Source of the DNA: an uncultured Bacteroides sp.
GTDB taxonomy: Bacteria > Bacteroidota > Bacteroidia > Bacteroidales > Bacteroidaceae
NCBI RefSeq assembly: GCF_902491285.1
Contig: NZ_CABUHK010000003.1
Span: 62,001-126,000 of the forward strand
Length of the DNA: 64,000 nt
Direction: 5' to 3'
Numbering within the stretch: the first letter of the stretch is position 1; every line of letters starts with the position of its first letter. Both the position numbers and the translations under genes were made by a program. A model generated the notes under the pieces. It was not told where the DNA came from. It did not search any database and worked only from the letters and a program-made list of their open reading frames with translations. Of the stretch, positions 51,735-61,196 are shown piece by piece.

Positions 51735-53821
51735 TGAGAATAACACAAATCAGAGACGACGGCAAAGTGAACACTCTGCGGACGTTAAAAATCGAACAGC
51801 TCGTAGAGCTAATGAAAGTGGAAACCAAAGCGCAACTCGTCTCGGGAATGAGAGAAGTCCTGCCTTATATACTTCCAGGTGATAAAAATGACTATGTACA
51901 GAAAGTGCCGAAGCTACTTCCTGCAGCCGCCTTTGTCCGCAAGAATGGAATAATGACGATGGATGAGTACAATGGGGTTGTGATGATTCAGGTGAATAAT
52001 CTGTCTGGGCTTATGGAAGCAGATGAAGTGAAAGAACGCGTGAAGGAGTTGCCTCAGACTTACCTTGCTTTTACCGGTTCGTCCGGAAAGTCGGTAAAGA
52101 TATGGGTGCGCTTCACCTATCCCAATGACCTTTTGCCTGCTGACCGCGAACAGGCGGAGCTTTTTCATGCACATGCTTATCGGCTTGCCGTGAAGTTCTA
52201 TCAACCTCAGCTTCCTTTCGACATTGAGCTGAAAGAACCTTCGCTGGAACAATATTGCCGTTTGACTTTTGATCCGGATTTATATTTCAATCCCGAGTCG
52301 ATGCCTATCTATATGAAACAGCCGATGGCTATGCCGGGAGAAACGACTTATCGTGAACAGGTACAGGCGGAAGCTTCGCCCATGCAACGGCTTGCGCCGG
52401 GATATGATAAGCATCATGCGCTTTCTGTGCTTTTTGAGGCGGCTTTTGCCCGTGCGCTGGATGAGCAGGTGAGCTATTCTCCGGGAAATGATATACATTC
52501 TTTATTGGTTTGCTTGGCTGGGCATTGTTTTCGTGCCGGTATTCCTGAAGAGGATACAGTGAGGTGGTCCCGCGCTCATTATCGTTTGCCGAATGATGAT
52601 TTGTTGATTCGGGAGACGGTGAAGAATGTGTATCGCACTTGCGAAGGATTTGCCGATAAGAGCAGTTTGCTGCCGGAACAGCTATTTGTAATGCAGATGG
52701 ACGAGTTTATGAAACGGCGCTATGAGTTCCGCTTCAATCAGTTGACTTCACAGGTGGAGTGTCGGCAGCGGAACAGCTTTGATTTTTATTTTCGTCCGGT
52801 AGACAGGCGGTTGATGGCAAGCATTACGATGAATGCGCAATACGAAGGACTTAAACTGTGGGACAAAGATGTGGTGCGTTATCTGAACTCGGATCGTGTG
52901 CCAATCTATCAGCCTGTTGAGGAGTTTCTTTATGGACTTCCTCACTGGGATGGAAAGGATCATATCGGTGATTTGGCTAAACGGGTTCCTTGTAGCAATC
53001 CTCATTGGGCGCAATTGTTTCGTCGTTGGTTTCTTAGCATGGTGGCTCATTGGCGTGGGTTGGGAAAAAATCATGCGAACAGCACTTCACCTATATTGGT
53101 AGGCCCGCAGGCTTACAGGAAGTCTACGTTTTGCCGTTTGATTCTTCCGCCGTGTTTGCAGGCGTACTATACGGATAGTATTGATTTTAGCCGAAAACGG
53201 GATGCGGAGTTGTACCTGAACCGCTTCTTGCTGATTAATATGGATGAGTTTGATCAGATTGGTATTACTCAGCAGCCTTTTCTGAAACATATTCTGCAAA
53301 AGCCTGTCGTAAATACGCGTCGTCCGAATGCTTCGGCAGTGGAGGAACTTCGCCGATATGCTTCTTTTATCGGAACAAGTAATCATAAGGATTTGCTGAC
53401 GGATACTTCCGGTAGTCGTCGTTATCTAGGTGTTGAGGTGACGGGCGTGATTGATGTTGTCCGTCCTGTCGACTATGAACAGCTTTATGCACAGGCAATG
53501 GCGGCGCTATATCATAATGAACGGTATTGGTTCGACGAGAAGGAAGAAGCTATTATGATGGAAGCTAATCAGGAGTTTGAACAGTCGCCGGCTATAGAGC
53601 AGTTATTCCTGGTGTATTATCGGATTGCGGAAGATGACGAGGAAGGGGAATGGATGCTTGCTGCGGATATATTGCAACGGATACAAAAGGCGAGTAAAAT
53701 GAAATTTTCTCCCGGACAGGTTAATTATTTCGGACGGATTATGCGAAGACTGGGAGTGAAGTCGTATAGGAAGACGCACGGGGTTTATTATCATGTGGTG
53801 GCTGTTACTCAAAAAGATTAG
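51734..53821 (+). CDS. Primase/VapE-type helicase fusion (VirE_N/BT4734-like plus VapE)
   Basis: A 695-residue protein. The N-terminal ~300 residues resemble the BT4734-like/VirE_N domain related to archaeo-eukaryotic primases (AFTGSSGKSVKIWVRF). The C-terminal half matches VapE, a superfamily 3-like ATPase: Walker A GPQAYRKST, Walker B FLLINMDEFDQ, sensor region FIGTSNHKDLL and a basic TSGSRRYLG. Such fusions occur in phage satellites and integrated elements as replication proteins. No integrase, capsid or origin is visible nearby, so this may be a domesticated or stranded replication module. It is coupled to the small membrane peptide upstream. Confidence 0.85.
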   Translation: MRITQIRDDGKVNTLRTLKIEQLVELMKVETKAQLVSGMREVLPYILPGDKNDYVQKVPKLLPAAAFVRKNGIMTMDEYNGVVMIQVNNLSGLMEADEVKERVKELPQTYLAFTGSSGKSVKIWVRFTYPNDLLPADREQAELFHAHAYRLAVKFYQPQLPFDIELKEPSLEQYCRLTFDPDLYFNPESMPIYMKQPMAMPGETTYREQVQAEASPMQRLAPGYDKHHALSVLFEAAFARALDEQVSYSPGNDIHSLLVCLAGHCFRAGIPEEDTVRWSRAHYRLPNDDLLIRETVKNVYRTCEGFADKSSLLPEQLFVMQMDEFMKRRYEFRFNQLTSQVECRQRNSFDFYFRPVDRRLMASITMNAQYEGLKLWDKDVVRYLNSDRVPIYQPVEEFLYGLPHWDGKDHIGDLAKRVPCSNPHWAQLFRRWFLSMVAHWRGLGKNHANSTSPILVGPQAYRKSTFCRLILPPCLQAYYTDSIDFSRKRDAELYLNRFLLINMDEFDQIGITQQPFLKHILQKPVVNTRRPNASAVEELRRYASFIGTSNHKDLLTDTSGSRRYLGVEVTGVIDVVRPVDYEQLYAQAMAALYHNERYWFDEKEEAIMMEANQEFEQSPAIEQLFLVYYRIAEDDEEGEWMLAADILQRIQKASKMKFSPGQVNYFGRIMRRLGVKSYRKTHGVYYHVVAVTQKD

Positions 53822-53864
53822 CAGCACATATAGACTTTATTATTTTATAATAATTATCTTTGCG

Positions 53865-53872
53865 TAATAAAA
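53865..53872 (+). promoter_or_regulatory. Candidate -7 box TATCTTTG ahead of the ATPase remnant
   Basis: TATCTTTGCG matches exactly and is 10 bases before the remnant's ATG. A GAAGAGG stretch between box and start resembles a ribosome-binding site. Confidence 0.5.
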
Positions 53873-53881
53873 CGAAGAGGT

Positions 53882-54145
53882 ATGAAGACAATGATAAGAA
53901 ATCCCTTTATAACAAGCGGACGTGTATCTGCTGATTATTTTTGTGATCGTCACCAGGAGAGTGAACGTTTGGTGCGTGAAGTGATGAACGGGAATAGTCT
54001 GGCTCTTGTCTCTACCCGGCGCACGCTTTTTAGGTATTTGGTTGAAAGAAAGTTATTGTGTGAAATACTGGTGTCTAGGGTTTCAATGGCTATATGTCTG
54101 TCACTTTCTCGAAGGTGCTTCCCGATAAATCGCGTTAATAATTAG
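53882..54145 (+). pseudogene. N-terminal remnant of an archaeal-type AAA ATPase
   Basis: The first 45 codons (NPFITSGRVSADYFCDRHQE to NGNSLALVSTRR) match the start of the ATP-binding proteins common in Bacteroides, including the lead-in to the P-loop. At the point where the family continues with MGKTGL the sequence changes to an unrelated basic stretch and stops after 87 residues. The Walker A lysine is therefore missing and the gene is a truncated remnant of a normally ~380-residue protein. Its promoter and start are intact. Confidence 0.75.
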
Positions 54146-54177
54146 GTGAAACTGCTGTCAGTTAATCAGTTTTATTG

Positions 54178-54185
54178 TATCTTTG
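54178..54185 (+). promoter_or_regulatory. Candidate -7 box TATCTTTG for the MsbA-like gene
   Basis: TATCTTTGCGATC, an exact consensus match, lies 27 bases before the ABC transporter ATG. Confidence 0.6.
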
Positions 54186-54212
54186 CGATCTTAACTCATT
54201 TTATCATAAATA

Positions 54213-56048
54213 ATGAAAGAATTCCTACAACTGATGCGACGTTTTGTGTCGCCTTACAAAAAGTATATAGGATGGGCCGTAGTCCTCAATATATTGTCTG
54301 CCGTATTCAATATCTTTTCATTTACTTTATTAATTCCAATATTGAATATTTTATTCAAGACAGGAACGGGTGAAAACGTTTATGCTTTTATGGAATGGGG
54401 AAGTGCAGATGTAAAGGATGTTGTGGTAAATAACTTCTATTATTATGTTTCGCAGATCATACAGTCCTATGGAGCGTCAATGGCTTTGTTGTTTTTGGGA
54501 TTATTCCTTGCATTTATGACATTGATGAAAACTTCGTGTTATTTTGCTTCTTCGGCTATAATGATTCCCTTACGTACAGGAGTGGTGCGTGATATTCGTA
54601 TAAAAGTATATACAAAAGTTATGCATTTGCCATTAGGCTTTTTTTCAGAAGAACGAAAAGGAGATATTATAGCCCGTATGAGTGGTGATGTGAGTGAGGT
54701 GGAGAATTCTGTTACCAGTTCTTTGGATATGTTGTTGAAGAATCCGATATTAATTCTTTTTTATTTTACCACCTTATTGGTGACTAGCTGGCAGTTGACT
54801 TTGTTTACTATACTTGTATTACCGGGTATGGGATGGCTGATGGGAAAAGTTGGTAAACGTTTGAAAAGAGATTCACTTGAAGCGCAGGAGAGATGGAGTG
54901 ATACGATGTCTCAGTTAGAGGAAACTTTAGGAGGCTTACGCATTATAAAAGCATTTATAGCTGAGAGTAAGATGATTGCACGTTTTGTGAAATGCAGCAA
55001 TGAATTACGTGATGCGACCAACAAAGTTGCCATACGGCAATCTTTGGCACATCCAATGAGTGAGTTTTTAGGAACATTGTTGATTGTGATTGTGCTATGG
55101 TTTGGAGGTGCATTAATTTTGGGTGATAGTTCTTCTATTGATGCTTCGACTTTTATTTTTTATATGGTTATTTTGTATAGTATAATCAATCCATTGAAAG
55201 ATTTCTCCAAGGCTGGATATAGTATCCCGAAGGGATTGGCTTCAATGGAGCGTGTGGACAAGATTCTAAAAGCTGAAAATAAGATTAAGGAAATCCCGAA
55301 TCCGAAACCGCTGAAAGGACTGAATGATAAAATAGAGTTTAAAGATATTAGTTTCAGTTATGATGGGAAGCGGGAGATTCTAAAACATGTAAATCTGACG
55401 GTTCCTAGAGGACAGACTGTCGCATTGGTTGGACAGTCGGGGTCAGGTAAGTCTACTTTAGTGGATTTATTGCCACGTTATCATGATGTGCAGGAAGGGG
55501 ATATTACTATCGACGGGACAAGTATCCGCGATGTACGTATTGCCGATTTACGCAGTTTGATTGGTAATGTAAATCAAGAAGCTATCCTGTTTAATGATAC
55601 GTTCTTCAATAACATTGCTTTTGGTGTGGAAAATGCAACGATGGAGCAGGTTGTGGAAGCCGCGAAAATTGCCAATGCGCACGATTTCATTATGGAGAAA
55701 CCGGAAGGATATAATATGAATATCGGTGACCGTGGCGGAAAGTTGTCCGGTGGTCAGCGCCAACGTATCAGTATCGCCCGTGCTATTTTGAAGAATCCGC
55801 CGATTCTGATTCTTGATGAGGCTACTTCGGCTTTGGATACGGAGTCAGAACGTCTGGTGCAGGAGGCGCTGGAACGCTTGATGAAGACGCGTACGACGAT
55901 TGCTATTGCCCATCGTCTTTCTACTATCAAGAATGCAGATGAAATTTGCGTGTTGTATGAAGGAGAGATTGTTGAACGTGGCAAGCATGAAGAGCTTATA
56001 GAACTGAACGGTTACTATAAACGCCTGCATGATATGCAGCAGTTGTAA
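54213..56048 (+). CDS. MsbA-like ABC exporter (fused membrane and ATPase domains)
   Basis: A 611-residue half-transporter. Six membrane helices span about 20-330, and the nucleotide-binding domain has Walker A GQSGSGKST (407-415), signature LSGGQRQR, Walker B ILILDEATSAL and the H-loop IAHRLST. Length and topology match MsbA, which flips lipid A-core across the inner membrane. The location next to the LOS locus and an envelope cluster supports lipid or LOS export; a multidrug exporter is possible. It precedes an LtaS-like gene by 16 bases. Confidence 0.9.
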   Translation: MKEFLQLMRRFVSPYKKYIGWAVVLNILSAVFNIFSFTLLIPILNILFKTGTGENVYAFMEWGSADVKDVVVNNFYYYVSQIIQSYGASMALLFLGLFLAFMTLMKTSCYFASSAIMIPLRTGVVRDIRIKVYTKVMHLPLGFFSEERKGDIIARMSGDVSEVENSVTSSLDMLLKNPILILFYFTTLLVTSWQLTLFTILVLPGMGWLMGKVGKRLKRDSLEAQERWSDTMSQLEETLGGLRIIKAFIAESKMIARFVKCSNELRDATNKVAIRQSLAHPMSEFLGTLLIVIVLWFGGALILGDSSSIDASTFIFYMVILYSIINPLKDFSKAGYSIPKGLASMERVDKILKAENKIKEIPNPKPLKGLNDKIEFKDISFSYDGKREILKHVNLTVPRGQTVALVGQSGSGKSTLVDLLPRYHDVQEGDITIDGTSIRDVRIADLRSLIGNVNQEAILFNDTFFNNIAFGVENATMEQVVEAAKIANAHDFIMEKPEGYNMNIGDRGGKLSGGQRQRISIARAILKNPPILILDEATSALDTESERLVQEALERLMKTRTTIAIAHRLSTIKNADEICVLYEGEIVERGKHEELIELNGYYKRLHDMQQL

Positions 56049-56064
56049 TGGAGTTTGAAACCAG

Positions 56065-58041
56065 ATGAAAAGATTCTCCATAAAACGTTTTGGATACTAC
56101 CTTTTGTATTTACTGTCAATACATGTAGTAGCTTTGCTTTTTTTCTTTGTTTTTCGACTTACACTATTTTGTTCCATTGATTATCAGTTCCCGGCAGATA
56201 TTGAAGGCGACCTTGCTTTAAAGTCGGTCGCCTTTGTGCGTGGATTATGGTTTGATAATGTGATAGCATGTTATATCCTATTGCTGCCTTTGGTGGCAGT
56301 ATGGATAACGGCTTTGTTCAATTATACGGCCAAGTGGCTGTTCCGGTCGGTAGCTGTCTATTTCATTTTGTTTTATTCACTTTCTTTTATCATAGCTGCG
56401 GCTAATATTCCCTATTTTGAATATTTCTTTAAGACTATCAATTCTTCAATTTATAACTGGTTTGGATATGGTGGAACAACTGCCGGCATGGTGTTTGGTG
56501 AATCTTCCTACTATTTTCCAATCTTTCTGGGCATATTATCTATCGTATTATTCGGTTGGGGAGTGTTTTTCTTAGCCTCATATTTTTATCGCCGAAGCGA
56601 GACAACGATATCTCGGATTTCGTGGAAAAGCCGATTGGCAATACTTCCCCTAGGAACTGTTTGTGTAGGGTTATGTTTGTTTGGTATCCGGGGTCGCACA
56701 GGGTATAATCCGATTAAGGTAAGTCAGGCGTATTACTGTGATGACCCGTTCCTGAATCAATTGGGGGTGAATCCAGTCTTTAACTTGCTCACAAGTACGT
56801 TGGATGATAACCGGAAAGAGAACCGGACGCTGCATCTGATGTCGGAACAGGAAGCTTTGAAACAAGTACAAAACTACCTGCAAAGAAAAGGTGTGGCGGA
56901 TATTTCTCCGATTGCCCGGAAGGTGGAGCGTGAAGGAGTGCCCAACCGGAAAAACGTGGTTTTGATATTTATGGAATCTATGTCTGCCAATCTGATGGGT
57001 AGTTTCGGTTCTGATAAGAAGTTGACCCCATATCTGGATAGTTTATACCGACAGTCATTGAGCTTTGAACGTTTCTATTCATCGGGCATTCATACGAATC
57101 ACGGCATTTATTCTACGCTTTTCTCCTTTCCTGCAATAATGAAACGGAATGCGATGAAAGGTTCGGTGATTCCTGTCTATTCGGGACTGCCCACTGTGCT
57201 GAAAGATAATGGGTACTGTAACTTGTTCTTTATGACGCATGAGTCTCAATATGACAACATGAATGCGTTTCTTCGTACCAACGGATTTGATGAAATCTAT
57301 GCGCAGGAAAATTATCCTTCGGAAAAAGTGGTGAACAGTTTTGGCGTGCAGGATGATTTCATGTATCAGTATGCACTTCCGATATTAAATGAAAAAGCAG
57401 ATACGGGCGAGCCTTTTTTCACCGTATTGCTGTCTATCAGCAACCATCCGCCCTACGTCATTCCCCCTTACTTCCATCCTCATAGCGAAAAGCTGGAAGA
57501 GCAGATTGTAGAATATGCCGACTGGTCTATCCGGCAGTTTATGGATGCTGCGGAGAAACAACCGTGGTTTGATAACACGATCTTTGTATTCCTGGGTGAC
57601 CACGGTAAGATGGTGGGTACACCGGAATGTGAGATGCCCCAATCTTATAACCATATTCCGCTGATGATTTACGGAAAAGATATTCCGCCGACTGTACACA
57701 ATGGATTCGGAGGGCAAATAGATGTAGCTCCTACTTTATTGGGAATGCTTAATATGAGCTATTTGCAGAACAACTTTGGTGTGAATCTTCTCGAAGAAGA
57801 ACGTCCGTGTATGTTTTTCACGGCAGATAACCTTATTGGAGCAAGAGATCTGACTCATTTGTTTATTTACTCTCCAGACAATCAACAGGAATTTAAGTAT
57901 AAACTGGAAAATGAAAAATTGCATGTTGCTGCCGATGACGAAGGCTTCGGACTACTGAAGAATTATTGTTTCTCGATGTTGCAGTGTACGGAACAGATGG
58001 TGAAAGAACACAAGACCATTGACAGGGCTGCTGTTAAATAA
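56065..58041 (+). CDS. LtaS/EptA-like membrane sulfatase-fold transferase
   Basis: A 658-residue inner-membrane enzyme. About five helices cover residues 10-175, and an extracytoplasmic alkaline-phosphatase-fold domain follows. Metal and nucleophile residues are Glu304 in IFMESMS and Thr344 in SGIHTNHGIYS; the later FLGDHGK supplies Asp and His. Relatives transfer phosphoglycerol or phosphoethanolamine head groups onto lipids or glycans in the periplasm. Near an MsbA-like exporter and glycan-lipid genes, a lipid A or glycolipid decoration role is plausible. The next gene begins at the base after its stop. Confidence 0.88.
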   Translation: MKRFSIKRFGYYLLYLLSIHVVALLFFFVFRLTLFCSIDYQFPADIEGDLALKSVAFVRGLWFDNVIACYILLLPLVAVWITALFNYTAKWLFRSVAVYFILFYSLSFIIAAANIPYFEYFFKTINSSIYNWFGYGGTTAGMVFGESSYYFPIFLGILSIVLFGWGVFFLASYFYRRSETTISRISWKSRLAILPLGTVCVGLCLFGIRGRTGYNPIKVSQAYYCDDPFLNQLGVNPVFNLLTSTLDDNRKENRTLHLMSEQEALKQVQNYLQRKGVADISPIARKVEREGVPNRKNVVLIFMESMSANLMGSFGSDKKLTPYLDSLYRQSLSFERFYSSGIHTNHGIYSTLFSFPAIMKRNAMKGSVIPVYSGLPTVLKDNGYCNLFFMTHESQYDNMNAFLRTNGFDEIYAQENYPSEKVVNSFGVQDDFMYQYALPILNEKADTGEPFFTVLLSISNHPPYVIPPYFHPHSEKLEEQIVEYADWSIRQFMDAAEKQPWFDNTIFVFLGDHGKMVGTPECEMPQSYNHIPLMIYGKDIPPTVHNGFGGQIDVAPTLLGMLNMSYLQNNFGVNLLEEERPCMFFTADNLIGARDLTHLFIYSPDNQQEFKYKLENEKLHVAADDEGFGLLKNYCFSMLQCTEQMVKEHKTIDRAAVK

Positions 58042-58431
58042 ATGTATTCTATGGTAACAAAATCGGTAGTTAGAGAATTTGTGCGCTTTGGTGTGGTTGG
58101 TGTGATAGCCACAGTGCTGCATTACGGGATTTATTATTGCTTGAAGTCGGTCGCCAATGTGAATGTAGCTTATGCAGTTGGATATATAATTAGTTTTATC
58201 GTGAACTTTTATCTGACTTCGTATTTTACTTTCGGAACGTCTCCTTCGTGGAAGAAACTGGCAGGAATGGGAGGAGCACATCTGATAAATTTCCTGTTGC
58301 ACATGATTTTACTGAATATTTTCTTATATTTGGGTATTTCTAAGACATGGGCTCCTATTCCGGTATTTGCGATAGTGATTCCTGTGAATTTCCTGTTAGT
58401 ACGGTTTGTATTTAAACATAAAAAGCTATGA
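58042..58431 (+). CDS. GtrA-like small membrane protein (second copy)
   Basis: A 129-residue protein with four hydrophobic segments and the GtrA layout (EFVRFGVVGVIATVLHYG, ISFIVNFYLTSYFTF, VNFLLVRFVFKHKKL). It overlaps the following GT2 gene by four bases (ATGA), the classic gtrA-gtrB coupling. It is predicted to flip the polyprenyl-linked sugar made by that enzyme. It is distinct in sequence from the GtrA-like protein in the LOS locus. Confidence 0.87.
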   Translation: MYSMVTKSVVREFVRFGVVGVIATVLHYGIYYCLKSVANVNVAYAVGYIISFIVNFYLTSYFTFGTSPSWKKLAGMGGAHLINFLLHMILLNIFLYLGISKTWAPIPVFAIVIPVNFLLVRFVFKHKKL

Positions 58432-59378
58432 ATGGTGTGAGACTTATAATTGTGGTTCCTTGTTATAACGAGGAAGAAGTGTTGAAAGAGACGACTCGGC
58501 AATTATCTGGTGTCCTTACCCGAATGGAGGAGGAAGGGAAGATAGCTGAAGGAAAGATATTATATGTCGATGACGGAAGCAAGGATTTGACCTGGCCATT
58601 GATAGAGCAATTGTCTGAATCGAATATATGCGTGGCTGGTTTGAAATTGGCACACAATGTCGGTCATCAACAGGCTCTTTGGGCCGGATTGGAGCTGGTG
58701 GCAGGCAGTGATTATGATGCCGCTGTATCTATTGATGCCGATTTGCAGGATGATGTGAATGCTATTGTAGAAATGGTGGATTATTTTTCACAAGGTGTTG
58801 ATGTGGTATTCGGCGTCAGACGAGAACGTAAGACGGATACATTTTTTAAGAAACATACAGCGCAACTGTTTTATAAGCTGATGAGTACAATGGGAGGAGA
58901 GATTGTCTATAATCATGCGGATTTTCGCCTGATGAGCAAACGGTCTTTGAAAGCATTGGTTTCTTTTCCGGAACGTAACCTTTTCCTTCGCGGAATGGTC
59001 TGTCTTTTGGGGTATGCCACTGCATCTGTTTATTATGACCGTAAAGAGCGCTTTGCCGGTGAATCCAAATATCCATTCACGAAGATGCTGAATTTTGCGT
59101 TGGATGGTATCACTTCTTTCTCTGTCAAACCGTTGCGGTTGATTACAACTTCGGGGCTTATCTTTATGCTGGTTTCTTTCTTTGCCATCATTTACGCTTT
59201 GGTAGAGTTTATCGGTGGGGATGTTATTAGGGGATGGACTTCGTTGCTTATCTCCGTGTGGTTTATCGGTGGAGCTATTCTGACTGCTGTCGGTATTATC
59301 GGTGAGTATATCGGTAAAATATATAAGGAAGTAAAACGCCGTCCGCGTTATCTGATAGAAAAAGAAGTAAACCTGTAA
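58428..59378 (+). CDS. GtrB/ArnC-like polyprenyl-phosphate glycosyltransferase
   Basis: A 316-residue GT2 enzyme with two C-terminal membrane helices (about 235-290). IVVPCYNEEEVLKET, the metal motif SIDADLQDD and the end motif VKRRPRYLIEKE match the group. It would load a sugar on undecaprenyl phosphate for the GtrA flippase and the ArnT-like transferase encoded on the opposite strand next door. The last codons form the left arm of a terminator hairpin. Confidence 0.9.
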   Translation: MNGVRLIIVVPCYNEEEVLKETTRQLSGVLTRMEEEGKIAEGKILYVDDGSKDLTWPLIEQLSESNICVAGLKLAHNVGHQQALWAGLELVAGSDYDAAVSIDADLQDDVNAIVEMVDYFSQGVDVVFGVRRERKTDTFFKKHTAQLFYKLMSTMGGEIVYNHADFRLMSKRSLKALVSFPERNLFLRGMVCLLGYATASVYYDRKERFAGESKYPFTKMLNFALDGITSFSVKPLRLITTSGLIFMLVSFFAIIYALVEFIGGDVIRGWTSLLISVWFIGGAILTAVGIIGEYIGKIYKEVKRRPRYLIEKEVNL

Positions 59379-59392
59379 GGGTTTACTTCTTT
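59361..59392. terminator. Terminator overlapping the end of the GtrB-like gene
   Basis: AAAGAAGTAAACC (59361-59373) pairs perfectly with GGTTTACTTCTTT (59380-59392) around TGTAAG, which contains the TAA stop. T-rich sequence follows; A-rich sequence precedes it, so it can also serve the convergent ArnT-like gene. Confidence 0.85.
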
Positions 59393-59414
59393 CCGATATT
59401 CTTCTTTTTTGATT

Positions 59415-61115
59415 CTATTTTTTCTCTTTAAAGTGATATAGATAGATTATATCGCGAATGTCACATCCTCTTTTCGGACTTTGATATACTTCTTCAAAGG
59501 AGTATCGCGACTCATATCTGGGTTTGAAGCCCTCGAAATCATGCTTTCCTACTAATAAATATCCTTCTGACGGCATGTCCTTTTCAAACAAACCTATCTG
59601 GTCTTTGTGATAGAAGTTAACAGTATAGAAACGTAGCATATCTACGGCTATATAGGAGTATATCTTACTGCCGGAAGCAATTTCCTGAATTTCTGTAGCC
59701 ATTCCCTTGTCCGACTTGGTATTCAGTATGGCAGGCTGATAAGCGCCATCTAAAGACATAAAGAGCGAGAACGTTACAAAAAGCGTGGCATATACTAATT
59801 TCATATCAGGTGCTTTCTGCTTGATTGTATGGAAAAAGTAGATGGCTCCGAGCAAAGGTAAACATATCACAAGGATATGACCGGCATTGAGCGATATATT
59901 TTTCAGGGCATTTAAGAAAGCGATGTTTTCAGCAGCATGTCTGCCGTGGAAGATTGTATCAGGTACTAATCCCAGTTGGATGGCAATGAATGTAGCTAGG
60001 AGAAGAATACCTGCGACAGACAAAAAGCCGCCATATACTTTGATTGCTTTGGAGTGCCTGCCTGCCAGATACATGATGTATTCTGCCAGGAAATAGGCAA
60101 TGAACGGGTAAATAGGTAATAAGTAGACGCTGCGTTTGCTCTTGGGGATACAATAGAAAACAAAGATAAGTACAATGCTTAATAAAGAAAAAAGGCGTGT
60201 GTTGTCCATCTCTCGGATGTAGGTCGTGAGTTTATTCCACCATTCACGGGGCTTGCCGGTCACTTTGGTATAAGTCAGCGTAAAGAGGGAAAGTAAAACT
60301 AACAATGTATAAGGTGCGTAGCCGGACACAACGGTGATGATGTTGTAGTAGGCCGGGTTCTCGTGAGATTCATAACTCATTTTTCCCATGAAACGTCCGA
60401 AGTTTTCTTCCATAACTAGCGCGATGAAGTTGTCTCCTCCCTGTTGGTAAGCGGCAACGTACCAGATAGCGGGCAGGATGCAAGAGGTAATGGCAATCAA
60501 TGCCATGGAAAAGAAGGCTTTGAAGAAGTTGGTACCGCGCAGAAGCAGGTAAACACCGGTCACCAGGCAGGGGAGAAGAATTCCCACCGGTCCTTTGGTA
60601 AGTGTGGCGCAGCCCATCAATAAAGTGGCTATCCAGGGAAAGCCTCTTCGCTCCTTCTCACACCATCGGTAAAGTTGGTATAAAGCAAGGACTATAAAGG
60701 CGGTTAGCATCATGTCTACGCGGCAGTTCATCCCAGCACGGTGCACTTCGAAATTGCTGAGGGTAATTAATCCCATGAGCAGGGCGATACCGGTTCCTCT
60801 ACGCTTGGCATAGAATAAGAATCCTCCTAATACCATCGCTATCAGGGCTAGAGCTGACGGCATACGGGCTGTATATTCGGTCACTTCGCCCGTAATAGAA
60901 GAAATGGCAGCGATACACCAATGAAAGAATGGTGGTTTATAAGCAATATCTCCACCATTATTGACCGGCAGAATCCAATTGCCGCTTTCGAGCATTGAAT
61001 ACGAAACGATGGCTTCGCGTGGTTCTCCTTTTGTATGGAAATCGGTTAGCCCTAAAAAGGGAAGAAGGGTGATGACACAAATAATAGTCAGAAGAATAAA
61101 TTGTTTATTTCTCAT
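59415..61115 (-). CDS. ArnT-like GT-C glycosyltransferase (GT39/GT83 type)
   Basis: A 566-residue polytopic protein with about 12 hydrophobic segments and a ~130-residue C-terminal soluble domain. The first periplasmic loop has FHTKGEPREAIVSYSMLESG and YKPPFFHW, the features of ArnT/PMT-like enzymes (the acidic pair and the KPP motif). It likely moves a sugar or amino sugar from undecaprenyl phosphate onto lipid A or a protein in the periplasm. With the GtrA/GtrB pair converging on it, a complete load-flip-transfer set is present. Substrate unknown. Confidence 0.85.
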   Translation of the reverse strand: MRNKQFILLTIICVITLLPFLGLTDFHTKGEPREAIVSYSMLESGNWILPVNNGGDIAYKPPFFHWCIAAISSITGEVTEYTARMPSALALIAMVLGGFLFYAKRRGTGIALLMGLITLSNFEVHRAGMNCRVDMMLTAFIVLALYQLYRWCEKERRGFPWIATLLMGCATLTKGPVGILLPCLVTGVYLLLRGTNFFKAFFSMALIAITSCILPAIWYVAAYQQGGDNFIALVMEENFGRFMGKMSYESHENPAYYNIITVVSGYAPYTLLVLLSLFTLTYTKVTGKPREWWNKLTTYIREMDNTRLFSLLSIVLIFVFYCIPKSKRSVYLLPIYPFIAYFLAEYIMYLAGRHSKAIKVYGGFLSVAGILLLATFIAIQLGLVPDTIFHGRHAAENIAFLNALKNISLNAGHILVICLPLLGAIYFFHTIKQKAPDMKLVYATLFVTFSLFMSLDGAYQPAILNTKSDKGMATEIQEIASGSKIYSYIAVDMLRFYTVNFYHKDQIGLFEKDMPSEGYLLVGKHDFEGFKPRYESRYSFEEVYQSPKRGCDIRDIIYLYHFKEKK

Positions 61116-61196
61116 ATATTTATAATATGTGTTAGATGTAAAAACTTTCAGCGTTCAAAGATAGGAAGATATTTGAGTGAATTTGGTCTGATTTTC

